From contig JASANH010000830.1 of assembly GCA_030248295.1 (NCBI GenBank), positions 1-64,000 of the forward strand: 64,000 nt of DNA, given 5' to 3'. Numbering within the stretch: position 1 is the stretch's first letter; each line of letters opens with the position of its first letter. The DNA is from Mesodorylaimus sp. YZB2_4. Taxonomy: Eukaryota; Nematoda; Enoplea; Dorylaimida; Dorylaimidae. The position numbers and the translations under genes were made by a program. Shown piece by piece: positions 31,288-43,136 of this stretch. Below the pieces are notes generated by a model. The model had not been told where the DNA came from. It was given only the letters and a program-made list of their open reading frames with translations, and did no database searches.

Positions 31288-34200
31288 GATCGATTGATTC
31301 CACTTTTACACTGGACAGTATACCAGTTACAGTATGAGAGTACTGTATCGGCACGAGTGTCCAATTGACAGTGCAGACGATGACAATAGTTCTAAGACAA
31401 GGAAGTAGAAAGGAATTTAGATTCTTCAACTGCAAGCCTTCTTTCGAGCTAGCTTGTCGTCGAAAGAATCTCCTATTACTCGGTTTGTCTTATAAATAAA
31501 ATTTTCAGAGGCCACTAGCGAATGGCGAAAGACCCGCTCTTGACCGCGCAACTCTCTCGCTCGCTCACTCACCGGCTGCCGCCTTGGAGACGTGTCAAAA
31601 GGAAAGCGAGTGCGCGGATGCAAAATTACTTCCTCGTTCGAAAACGAATCGTTGTTACCACGCTCGCTCGCGTCACCCCCTCCCCCCCTTGAGCTGGTTG
31701 GAATAGTACATATCGTGGAGGCTGCTTGAGCTCTCTTCTCTCGCTCGGCTTGCAGCGACTGATGGCAATCGCCTCGTGCTCCCCCTTCAACATCTATTGA
31801 CATAGACGGCCTAGTTTTTATCAATTTCCTTTCCTACTGTTCATTCCCAAACTCTACCACGGGCACGTCGACTACGCACCAATCCGCTCTCTGTCATCCA
31901 TATTTGGAACGGGTCGTGCGGGAAATGGGCTGCGCACGTGAACAAGGTTGCACCCAATGCACCCATGGGCTCGTTTCTGCACGTACCTAAACATCAAAGC
32001 CGAGCCAATAACGATTTTTATAAAAACTTCTCAACAACATCGAACACGGAAGTAAAAACGGGTTCTCCCCCGAGCCTATGAACGAAGGGGTAGGGGCCGG
32101 GCATGTGAACAATACCCACGGGAGACACGGGGCCAACACGTGGATGACAAATGTAACTGTACTAGGCACCATTCTTTTGTCTCCAAAAAAGTTCTTCTTG
32201 TTTAGTTTTGAATTATAAATTGTTTGATTCTGTTGCGAAGAAACTTGCCAGCAAAAAGGGGCCTAGACGAATCGTGTTCGTATGAGGTCGACCGGTCAAG
32301 CGAAAATTGACTTGGATTTTATTGTTAGAACAAAGTTTTTAAAATGGTATCAGGTTTTGAGTGGGTTGAAACTAGACGCAATAAATTTCATTACCGGTTT
32401 GTTGTTATTAGAAGTGATGAGTCTTCAGGCTCGTGGCACCTTATTCGTTCGGATCAGTACAATTTTTCGATGCCTCTCTCATCCCGCCCCCGCCGTCTGC
32501 CCTTTCTTTAGCGATTAGGCAGGAAAGTTTTTTTTGGTGGTGACACCAGCGTGACATTTCCCACCCCCATCTTTCAAAAATTCTTGCACAGCCGAGGTTA
32601 AATTTCATCTTCCCTTTGAAAAATTCTGCTGTTTTAATGATCTCGTGTTGCCTATCATTTGCTCTATGTAAACATGCTGACATTACGCAGCCGCAGTCTC
32701 GTGATTTTTCGTATGTTCATGTTTCACCACATCACTGACCGCTTATGCGCACTCGGGGGGGGGGGGGGGGGGTTCGTATGTCCATAAAAGGAACGGGTTC
32801 ACCAACGAAATAGACTATTCGAGAAATCGGGGGGGTGATGACGCATGTTGATGGCATCACGGATCTACGATCAACTATTCACTCCTTTCACAACGAACAA
32901 CGGGCGCTGAAGACATTGACGCAATGCGTCTATCGAATTAGTTTTTGCAGACGTGCAAATCGAGCAAATGGAGCTTATTGCCACAACATTATCTATTCAC
33001 AGCTTCTCGTTCCTGCCCACCTCCCGCATAGCCTGCCTGTTATCGATGTTGACAAGGAAGTAAAAGAAGACGAACGACGGCGGCGAGCGTCAATGGGCTC
33101 CGTCGTGTAGCTTTCCAGGGGTGCTCCTTCACACGGGCAGGGAACAGGATGCAAGGGAAAGGACGAGTGAATACATAGCGAATTCTCTATTTTCAGTACA
33201 ATCGTACTTTCTGGCATCGAAGCAAGTCGATAAAAACGACCTCGCCAAACTAGAAACCCACGTATTCCCTTGCGACAATCTTATTCCAATCAGCTGCGAC
33301 TAGTCGCGTCGCCTGGTCGCGGAGATAGAATTAGAGAAAATAACGTACACCTACGTGAGAAAAAGACAGATGGAATTTGTCCAGTTCGCCAATCTAGGCT
33401 GGCTGTCGAGGACAGAAAGGATGTGTCGACGTGGCAATTGTGCAGAACCACAATCCAACGGGCCAGTGAAGAATCGACGAGAACTGAACGGGTGCGCCAA
33501 GATAGTGGGTTCAAGTAGTTTAACGCCGAAAAACTGGCTGATATGAAAAGAGAGCAGGTCTAAACATAGAGGGCAAAGAACAATTCAGAATCAACATCGC
33601 TGTCAAGCCAAATTAGAATTATCCTAAGATCACTGGTTCGTTTCGTTTGTGAGGCAGCTCTTTGTGGAACCAGAAGTTAATTCTAGCCAGATAAGGTCGT
33701 CAGAAATACCTTACATAGGTTTCAGCTGATATCAACACAAATATAGCCGTAACCCCATCCCCTGGGTCATGTTGACTAAAGTTTGCAATTCAGGCAAACA
33801 GAAAAATAACAAATAACCCATTTCCAACTTTGCGATGAAAACTGGTTATAAACTGATTTATCTCGACTGAGCTATCCTTGCTTGGCAAAAACGGTCACCT
33901 ACCTAAAATAAGGTAACGTTTTACTCGTTTTTCTGAGACCACAGGAAACGATAACTTTCTTCTGATAGTGAAGTTTCTAAAATCTATGGTCCAGTATGTC
34001 AGGGTTCAAATCCCGCAAAGAGCAACAGTTTTTGAAATACACTTTCTGAGAACCTACTGATTTTTTTTAGCAAATTCTATTCTAAATTTACCAGAAAAGT
34101 ATTTTGCTGTATCTTTATTTGGAAATTCAATTCACAGAACGCCAGTTGATGATATGTACCTTTTGTAGATAAAAAATCCTGCCCCTCTGAGAAAAGTTGA

Positions 34201-34531
34201 ACCCTTTCGGCATGTACTCACTTTTGTATTTGCAGGTTAATACCTCTACAAAAGTTTGAAGCCTGAAAATCTGCCAAAGTTTCTATCACTATAACTTTTG
34301 TTAGCCTCAAAAAAAGAAAAATTAAGCATTTCCTACCAGACAAATCAAAATGTAAATTTTGAATCAATGAGAACTCAAGCTAAGTGATATCAAAAACGTA
34401 AACGATAAATGGTCTATCAATAATCAATGTGATCAAAAATCTAAATCAATACCCAGCACCCGCTATCGCATAGTCCAAGGCACCCATCACCAATCCATCA
34501 TGTTAACCCCTGACCTATCCGTCACTGCTTT
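31288..34531. other. Intergenic, no gene seen
   Basis: I found no supported gene. The minus-strand frame at 31426-31824 is low-complexity and lies just upstream of the zinc-finger gene, so it is more likely promoter or 5' UTR sequence. An 18-base G run is at 32755-32772. Confidence 0.5.
32755..32772 (+). repeat. Poly-G tract (18 G)
   Basis: Eighteen consecutive Gs, able to form a G-quadruplex. Confidence 0.95.
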
Positions 34532-37500
34532 TCAAAACAAACCGTGTATTTCTTCCGTTTCTGGATCCAAATCGATATCGAAGAAACAGGGACGCGTGGG
34601 CAAGCCTGGGATGGTGGGCATTTCTCCCACCAGCGGGTACAAGAAACCAGCTCCAATACTGGCCCGTACATCGCGTATGGGCACTACGAACCCGCTCGGC
34701 GCCCCTTTCAGTGACGGATCGTGCGATAGGGACAAATGCGTTTTTGCCATACAAATCGGCAACTTGGCGAAGCCTTGGCGCGTGTATCGTTCGACCTTAG
34801 CTCGCGCTTCGGGGGACAGCTCGATCGCATCGGCACCATACATTTCCTAAAAAAGGAAGAGAAGTGAGAACAATGAGCCCCGTACATACTCGTAAGTCAA
34901 GTGTGTGACCTGCGGTAGCGTTCGGGTTGGGATTAGGGTGTAGCCCCTGCATCATCATGATCTCAGGACCGACACACCAAATATGAGACCATGCATTGTG
35001 GGTAAGGTAATGGCACAACGGGTAGAGGAGGTACTGCAGCGTAAGGAACATACCGCGTAACCGCAAGTGTACGTCCCCTTATCGTCAGCGGGAGATGATA
35101 TTTATTCATTAGGCAAGTGTGTGACCAGCGAGCGGGAGGGGGACCCAGGCAGGTGGTACCAGACAGCCTTTGTTGAGGCCCCGAGACCACGTTCCCTTGG
35201 ATGATATGGGACACATGCTCGTCTAACAGTAAGCCATCTGGAACCAGCCCTTGAGCTTCGGAGCAGCTTCATAATACATGACTTTTCTCATTCTGCTCCT
35301 CCTACCTCCCAGTTTCTAGGACATATTCTTTAGATGCATCACAGTCTAGCGCAGGTTTCAGATCATCAAGGAAAAAGTCCCACAAGCAACAGATTCAAAC
35401 ACGGAAGCGGATAACTTTACACAGCGAGTACATCTCTTATGTAATCGTTGTGTAGAGTCCCTGTGCCCCCACGTTAAACATGGCGCTAACTACTACCATT
35501 TCTGTGATAAGTTATCGATATAACCATGTGGGGCCGCCAGCATGCACATCCTGACTCCAACCACACCCCTACCCACCCACCGCTCACCTTGGCAATTATC
35601 TCCATCTTCTCCTCGATCGGCAATTCCAAATCGTACAAAAATCTAAAGTGAGCCGTCTTTTCTCCATCATCGCAAGCTTCCAACACTCGTTCGGCCAGCT
35701 GCCTCGCTCCGCGCCCCCCATCGGCCCAATGCGTGCATACGACTGCATCGAAGGCACCCGCTTGCTTGGCCTCTCTCAGCACAGCTCCTACTTCACTTTC
35801 TGCATCGCTCGAAAATCGATTCAAAGCAACAACCACTGGAATTCCAAATTTCTTTGCATTCTCGATTTGTTTCCTCAAATTCGTACGACATCCCTGCGTG
35901 ACCAAATCTACGTTCTCCTCCGTATACGCCGCTGGCAATGGTACACCGGCGGTGACTGGAGGCCCTCCGCCGTGCATTTTCAGAGCGCGAACAGTAGCCA
36001 CCAGCACGACCGCGTTTGGACGCAATCCAGAATAGCGACACTAAAAACGAAAAATGATGTTTCAGGGATCAGAGGAAAAATATAACAAGATTTTCTCAAG
36101 AGCGTTATTCTGCTGCCAGATACTGTCCTCATACGCGCATTAGGCACCATGACATACCAGCCACACCACAAGGCCTGTTACCATGCGCGTGGGGCTGATA
36201 AGCCAGCACCAGCCCATATATCGGCCGGCCGATACCTATAATTGCCTAATCGGTTGGACATGGAGTAAGGTCTACATAGATGCTAGAAGGAAGGATAATT
36301 TGCGAAATCTTCGCCACTATAAAATTTGCTTGAAAAATAACCATTTAATACATTTTGCTTCAAAAATTAGGTCTTCATATTCCACTAAAAGCTTTTGATA
36401 ACGGCACCTGCTACAGATAACTTTCTGACATTTATCTTCTCTCACACACAGCGAAGGGTTGATGTGCACGCTCACATAGCCAAATCTCCACATTCCCGGC
36501 CTACCTTGATATCGAAGAACTTCTCCATTCCGATATCGGCTCCAAAGCCAGCCTCCGTCACAACCACGCCTTGCTCGCCGACCAACTTCAGGGCGATCTG
36601 ATCAGCCACGATCGAACTGTTTCCATGAGCGATATTGGCGAACGGACCAGCGTGTACGAAAACAGGCGTTCCTTGCAGAGTCTGCATCAAATTGGGGCGA
36701 ATAGCATCTCGCATCAACACGGTCAGGGCGCCCGTCACGCCCAAATCGTCAGCAGTCACTGGACGGCCATTGGTGTCGCTGGCGATGACCATCCGGCTAG
36801 AATGAGACGAGGATGCATTATTGCAAGAGCGATCTAGAAATACAAAATTATCGAGTCGATTACTGATCGCAATCGATCGATAACACAGTAAACTCAGTTT
36901 AATTAGTCAATACAGCAAGTGCTTTGACGATGCTATCCATAAACAGATTTGATCCATCTGGCCAAACTGATCAATCAATACTTTGATACGTTCAGATAGA
37001 ATGATTAGTTTGATCAATTGCTAAAATTCCAGATAGGTCCTGTCAGCTTTTAATTTTAAACCAAGGATTAGTGCGATCTAATCACACTAATACTAGACTT
37101 ATTAGCTAACAAACCCTGCAATCGATGTCAGGTAACTCCAGCAATCACACCTCGCCTGCCACACCCCTGTGCACTTACCCAAATCGTTCCCTCATGTCTG
37201 CCATGCTCGTGGTCAGTGCCAAAATAGCCATAATCTCGCTAGCCACGGTTATATCAAACTGGCACACTCGCTCGTGCCCTTTCTCAGTGGCCGATTGCCC
37301 GATCGTAATCTTTCTTAAAAATCGATCATTCGTATCCAGCACACGCTGCCACGTGATCGTCGACTGATCGATATCCAGTCTCGAAAATCGTCGTTTTTCA
37401 TCATCGTCCAATTCCTCGGGTCTCGTCTTTTGAATGCCCAAACGTTGTAATCGTCGCAATTGGATCGGGGAAAATTCACGCTGACCATTTTTCTTCTTCG

Positions 37501-40500
37501 GTACCAATCGATCGAACAAAGCCGCGTCTTTTTGCGTCGATTCGTGGAACATACGGGCGTCGATGGCGGCAGCGAGCAAATTATTTGCAGCCGTAATGGC
37601 GTGAATGTCACCCGTCAGATGAAGATTGAATTCCTCCATTGGAATAACCTAAAACAATGCAGACTGGGATTATCGATTGATTTCTCAAGCTGCTTCACAA
37701 ACGATCTTCAGAATAGATTTCTAACCGATTCTTTAGTTTTATCAATTCAATCGACACAGATCTATTGATCGCATGTCTATGTAATTGAGTAATTGTCACA
37801 AAACTGTCATGAATGACTGATCGATTGATCATACACGGGCATCAATCGATCGATGGGAACAGCAATCGATTTCCTCACCTGTGCATACCCACCGCCTGCA
37901 GCACCGCCCTTGATGCCGAACGTTGGTCCCTGGGATGGTTGACGAACACATGCGAATGAATTGCGTCCCAGTTCTGCCCCCAATGCTTGGGCCAAACCGA
38001 TGGTTGTCGTAGATTTGCCTTCGCCCAACGGAGTCGGCGTGATACCCGTCACCACTACGTAACGGCCATCCTTCACATGCGATAGACGTTTGGAGACGGC
38101 CAGAGAGACCTGAAACAGTTTAGGGGTAGTTTTAGGAAAAGAAGAAATCGATAAACATGAGAGATAATCAAATACAAATGGTGAAACCTTGAGTATGGTT
38201 TTCAAGCCAAATACTGTAGTTGAACTCAAGAGCGATCACACAATATTCAGCTGATCAATCATGAATTCAACCACAATTACTCAATAATAATGATATCAAA
38301 TTATCGATTACTCCTTGATCTATCAACCATATCAATGATTCAGAACTGAATCATCGATTAATCAATGTTTATCCTAAACTGACCATTCTTGAGTAGCATC
38401 AGTAATGAGTTACCAACAAACATGTTTCACACACCATACAAGTATGTCTAATCCATGTCTAATCCTAATGTCTAATCCCTATGATTATCGGATCGATCGT
38501 CAATGATCAGTTGATGATCAACCAATCTATCGATCGATTGATCATAGACGATTTTCACACGACATAGAAGATAAGCTATTCATCGTCAAAATGTGATCAT
38601 CCTGAAATTATCCACCTCGTCTAATCCCCAAGCTCACCTTGGCTTTCGTACTCCCAAATAAATCCAACTCCGACTGCAACAATCCAATTTCCGCTGCCAA
38701 ATCGCCGATGAACTTGGGCGTCTGTCCTCTGGATATGTCAACATCAGCACCGACTGGTGTCTTCGGATGCAGGGACAATGGTCGCAGATTCCACTTGACA
38801 CTGGCTCCCGATCGAGTCCATCGTCTTTGCACGGCTTGATCGAACGTGTTCCTCATCAGCATGGCCACCGTCATCGGACCCACACCGCCCGGAACTGGGG
38901 TTACGTACGAAGCGACCGCCTTGGCTTCATCGAACGCCACATCACCAACGATTTTATTCTTGCCATTTGGTCCTTGACCCGACAACACATTGATTCCACA
39001 ATCGATTACGATGGCGCCAGGTTTGATCCAATCCCCTGCAAAAAAAGATTCAATTCAGATATTCATCGAACCATCGCGAAAACCAAAAATGCGGCCAGAA
39101 AATAAGAAAAGTTTGACATCAGTCAGAAAAAAATTTGTTCTGTTGCCCCTTTCTTTCTCATATCGACCTGACACTAAACAAATAAAAAAACGATAGTAGA
39201 AGAAATATGCACGCTAATTAGGACTTCGGCCAATCCAGAAGGACTGATCACTCAATTCTGTCCCAACAGAAAGCGCAGATTTCATAAATCGCACGGCTAG
39301 CATACTGTCGAATCCATTCAAGGCACAGGACAAAGGAGGACGTGCGTTGAACAATTGAAAGCCACCTACGCTTACTCGTATATTGCAAGCCTTACCTTTT
39401 ATCATTTCTGCCTTGCCGATCGCCACCAACAAGATATCGGCTGTGCGACACAATCCTGGCAAATCGACTGTACGCGAATGGCATACGGTTACAGTAGCGT
39501 GATTCCATAAAAATAAATCAGCGGCTGGTTTTCCAACGATTTTACTTCGACCAACCACAACCACGCGTTTCCCCTTTATTTCCACGCCTGAAATAATAGA
39601 AATCATAATTAAGAACACCGTGATCAGCATGATCAAATCAAAATACTGATAGAGATCGATGTGGAAAAAATTAACGATTCCTAAGTCTGAACAAAGAAAT
39701 TTCGGTAAGAATCGACAAAATTTAACTTTCGGTTTATACTGTATTATTATGATGCGACAGACAGAAACGAAATTGCGCAAGTACCTGCAGTTCGTGATAT
39801 GCGCACTACCCGCCCAGTTTGCACAACCGTATCATCCCTGTTATGTTTCATTGCATAAATATAAAAAATGTATTGTGTAGTTGCATGATACTGAAAACGA
39901 TCGACTAGAATAGCTGAAAAGTATGCTTGTCTCGAACAAACAGTGTTTGACAAAGTGTTCGCGGACTTGACTATAAATAGTTGGGTGTGCTTTCACTAGC
40001 CAGGTCCGACCGATATATCGGTTGACCGATAATATCGGCCGATACCGATAATTTGTGCTGCCGATAATGTAGATCTCCCCATCAATAAGAGTTTAGGGCG
40101 AGCGTACGGCCTGTTGATAGTGATTATGACGAGGAGCAGGGAGCTACGGATTCTCGATCAAAGAGGTGCCCAAGAACAGTCTGGAGCTAAGTCACGACAA
40201 GTCACGATCACCATGATCATGACTTTTCTTACAGGGATGCCCGCAATGGCACCAAAGCAGTTAGCACTAAAAGTAGTTGGTTGTCTGTGTGTTGCATAGG
40301 CTAAGGTTGTGGGAAGGAGGTAGGGCTAGCCCTGCCTTGTTACTTGCATGCTTCTCAACGACGGCGACCTCTTTGCCTCGTGTCGTATTGTTATTGTATT
40401 GTACACTCAGAAACAAGAGTCCTTCCCAGGCCCCCGCGGCACAATAAATTACAGGCTAGTCTGACTCAAAAAAGGGGCTATGACTACAAATTATCGCTGT

Positions 40501-42038
40501 AGTCGTAGCATTCACCCTTGAGAGAGATTTTGGGGATAAGGTTAGTCTTTCCCCATTTGGAGTCCGGGACAGGAATGGTGATGGCCTTCAGGGTCTTCTG
40601 GGGTTGGAGATAACCCTCACGGGGCTGGGATAGAAAAAAGCTTTCTGGCTGTTTAAGTCCGTCTATCTCTTCACTTCTTTTCTTGACATGTTCTAAAAAC
40701 TTCATGAAGTTCGCCCTGCATCAAAACTATTTTTCATGAGTATAAACATCTCAGTCATCTCACAACATTGCTCATATGAATGCTGATACTATGTTTCGTG
40801 GGTATTTTCGTTTATCTGGACGTGGTAAAATGTTTGAGGGTGAATCTCCGATGCATGTTCTTTGGGATGGGGATCAGGGTCAGGACCCCAGTCGAACACT
40901 AGAGCCCTCAAAAAGTTGTGAAGGGATCTGCTTTGCATATTTCACTCATTATCCCTACCTAGAGTCTAACAAAATGAGTTTTAGACGGTTCTGGGTTTCA
41001 TTCAAGTTTCCAGGGTGTGCATGTGCACATAATGTACCTCTGCCTCTAAGATAGAAGCAACAAAATCCAGTTTATATTCCAATTTTAATAAAGGGAGCTC
41101 TGCTGTTTCATGAGTAACTTCCTTTTACTCAAGCATCCAGACCCTGTCCTGACAGTGTCACACGGCTGGTCCCAGAGGTGTCATGCTTTGCCTCAAGTGT
41201 ATGTCATCTGCGAAGAGGAGTTTTTAGTTGGTATATTGCAACTTACATAGTCTTCGGTCTCGAGATTTTGGGCTACCAGATTGATTCAAATTGGTCTTCA
41301 AAGGAAGCCTAGCATGCGAAATTAAAAAATTGCATGTTTTAAGGATGGAGATCTGACCAAAATTTAAATTTCCCGCCATAAAACTTGAATTTTTAAAGTT
41401 TTCAAAAATTATCGGTATTATCGGTTTTATCGGCCGATACCGATAATTGCCTTATCGGTCGGACCTGGTTCACTAGGTACCTGTGTTCCAAGCGCTGCCG
41501 CAGAAACCGTGTGCAAACCGAACCAAAATCAGATTGGAAACTGCTGATTCTTACCAGTTTTCTCCACCAAATAATAGCATCCTCTCGGCGTACATGGAAT
41601 GACAGTTCCTTCTAATTCTCCTCTCGCCAATCGGCCTGCATTGATCAACGTTAATCCATCCACATCCTTGGCCGGATCAATTCGATTTAAGCATTTCTCA
41701 GTATCGATTTCATTATCCGATTCCAAAGGTAATTGTACAATTATTCCATCCACTGTATCATCGCCGTTTAAACGATCTAATTCGGCCAATAATGACGATT
41801 CGGTAGTATCTTGACCCAATTTTACGTGTTGAGCATAAATACCAATTTTTTCAGCCGCTTGTAATTTATTTCTTATATAAACATTTGAGTCGGCGCGATT
41901 CCCGACTTGAACTATTGCCAAACCGGGACGCCGGATTTGATTTTGATCGTTGAATTTCTCATGAATTTCTAAACGCAGTTGATCCAACAACTGATCAGCG
42001 GTCGCCTTGCCATTAATCAATTGAGCAGGAGTGGTCAT
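34532..42038 (-). CDS. MTHFD1: C1-tetrahydrofolate synthase, trifunctional cytosolic type
   Basis: Eight exons join in frame: 42038-41555, 39587-39396, 39035-38638, 38109-37879, 37648-37179, 36796-36505, 36040-35588 and 34846-34532. The product is 944 residues, close to the usual 935 or so. Residues 1 to about 300 form the NADP-dependent methylene-THF dehydrogenase/cyclohydrolase, with the YIRNK motif (Y54, K58), [11 protein letters not shown] and [11 protein letters not shown]. Residues from about 330 to 944 form formate-THF ligase, with the ATP loop TPLGEGKST (384-392), [25 protein letters not shown] and the ending DIDLDPETE. It interconverts formate, 10-formyl-, methenyl- and methylene-THF for purine and thymidylate synthesis. 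An in-frame ATG at 42086 could add 16 residues, but the ATG at 42038 (MTTPAQ) fits the cytosolic form. Intron 1 hosts a hAT-like element. Confidence 0.97.
36209..36263. mobile_element. 55-bp miniature relative of the intron-1 hAT-like element
   Basis: In intron 6 of the folate gene, CCAG...ATATATCGG is joined directly to GGCCGATACC...ATAATTGCCTAATCGGTTGGACATGG. The last 26 bases match the right end of the 40000-41468 element with three mismatches, and the first part resembles its left end. It looks like an extreme internal-deletion copy. No target duplication is visible. Confidence 0.5.
40000..41468. mobile_element. Non-autonomous hAT-like element in intron 1 of the folate gene
   Basis: Terminal inverted repeats start CCAGGTCCGACCGATA at 40000 and end with the complement TATCGGTCGGACCTGG at 41468. 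A perfect 8-bp target duplication, TTCACTAG, flanks them (39992-39999 and 41469-41476). Both ends carry repeated TATCGG/CCGATA units in inverted orientation. The 1469-bp interior has no transposase ORF. The perfect target duplication suggests a fairly recent insertion. It lies between well-formed splice sites and should be removed with the intron. Confidence 0.82.
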
Positions 42039-43136
42039 TTTGGTCCTTGACGAAGAAATACAGCAATAATAAATTGTGACGAACAAATAGTTATGTATTG
42101 CAAATGCAAACTAAAAGCAACGGGCTTCACGTTTTTGACGTCACTGTTCCGCTCCAACGACTCGCCTGGCAAAACATGCTGCTCTCCCAGATACATAAAT
42201 CACAGCAGTCGCGGTTTTAGCAGACAGTCACCCGATAAATCAGGCTTGAACCGGGAAATTCAACGAAGTCTCTGGTTTTGAATACAATATTTTCATCTTG
42301 CAATGAATTAGTTAAAAAAGGTGGCAAGCGGGTGAAACTATTAAAAGTCCAGCCAATCAGACGCAAGAGTAATAATACTTGTATCATGCGCTCATAAATC
42401 ACCGTTTTGGCATGAGTGCAGCATCCTGGTGAAAAGTAGTCTGCTCCAATGAATTATGCAGAAACACAGAAAGGTTAAAGCAGACTAGTTCTTACGCGAC
42501 CGGAAAAAGTTTTCACGAAATGAAACGATGCACGTGGCAGTGGAGAAGAGAACCTTCCTCTGGCTGCCTGTGGGAGAGTGGAGTGTAATTTGCGCTAATT
42601 GCCCTGCTTGTTCTTCAGTGGACTGTTTTTTTAAGGAAAACATGGTTTCCAGGCAAAAAATGCAGGGACGGAAATGTTATCGATACCTATTCGCTTTTGG
42701 CTGAATCCATCATAGGAATAGCTGTATACATGCTTTTTCACCAGACTCCATTGGGTAGGGTCTTCTTCAAACGGGGTCCCAAGGCTAGGGGGGGAGAGAG
42801 GATGATCAAACATGCAGCTGGCCCACCGGATAACATCCTAAAATACCCGGCTTATGAGTTATAATTATAATTTTCTGCACTTGGTTAGTCATCACCCGCA
42901 AAAAATTATGTAGAAGCAATACAATGCATCTGAACACCCAAAAAATCACCCCACATCAATCATATTGACTTGGATTTGGTATGTTTCTAGAGGCATGGCA
43001 AGTTGTTCAAACCAATGGGTTTTCAACTTCCTCTTCACAATTTCTTTCTTCCCTTGTGATTTGATCACTTATCTAAAAAACTATGGGCAGTTAGTGCTGC
43101 TTTTTCACTGTACAGTAGGGGATATTTTCTAACCTT
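42039..43136. other. Gap between the folate gene and the decarboxylase gene
   Basis: About 1.1 kb, holding the folate-gene promoter/5' UTR and the decarboxylase 3' end. No other gene seen. The spacing is too wide for a typical nematode operon. Confidence 0.5.

Noticed and set aside
33995..34035. tRNA-like B box (GGTTCAAATCC) at about 34004
   Set aside because: The T-stem does not pair beyond three bases and no A box or cloverleaf fits upstream.
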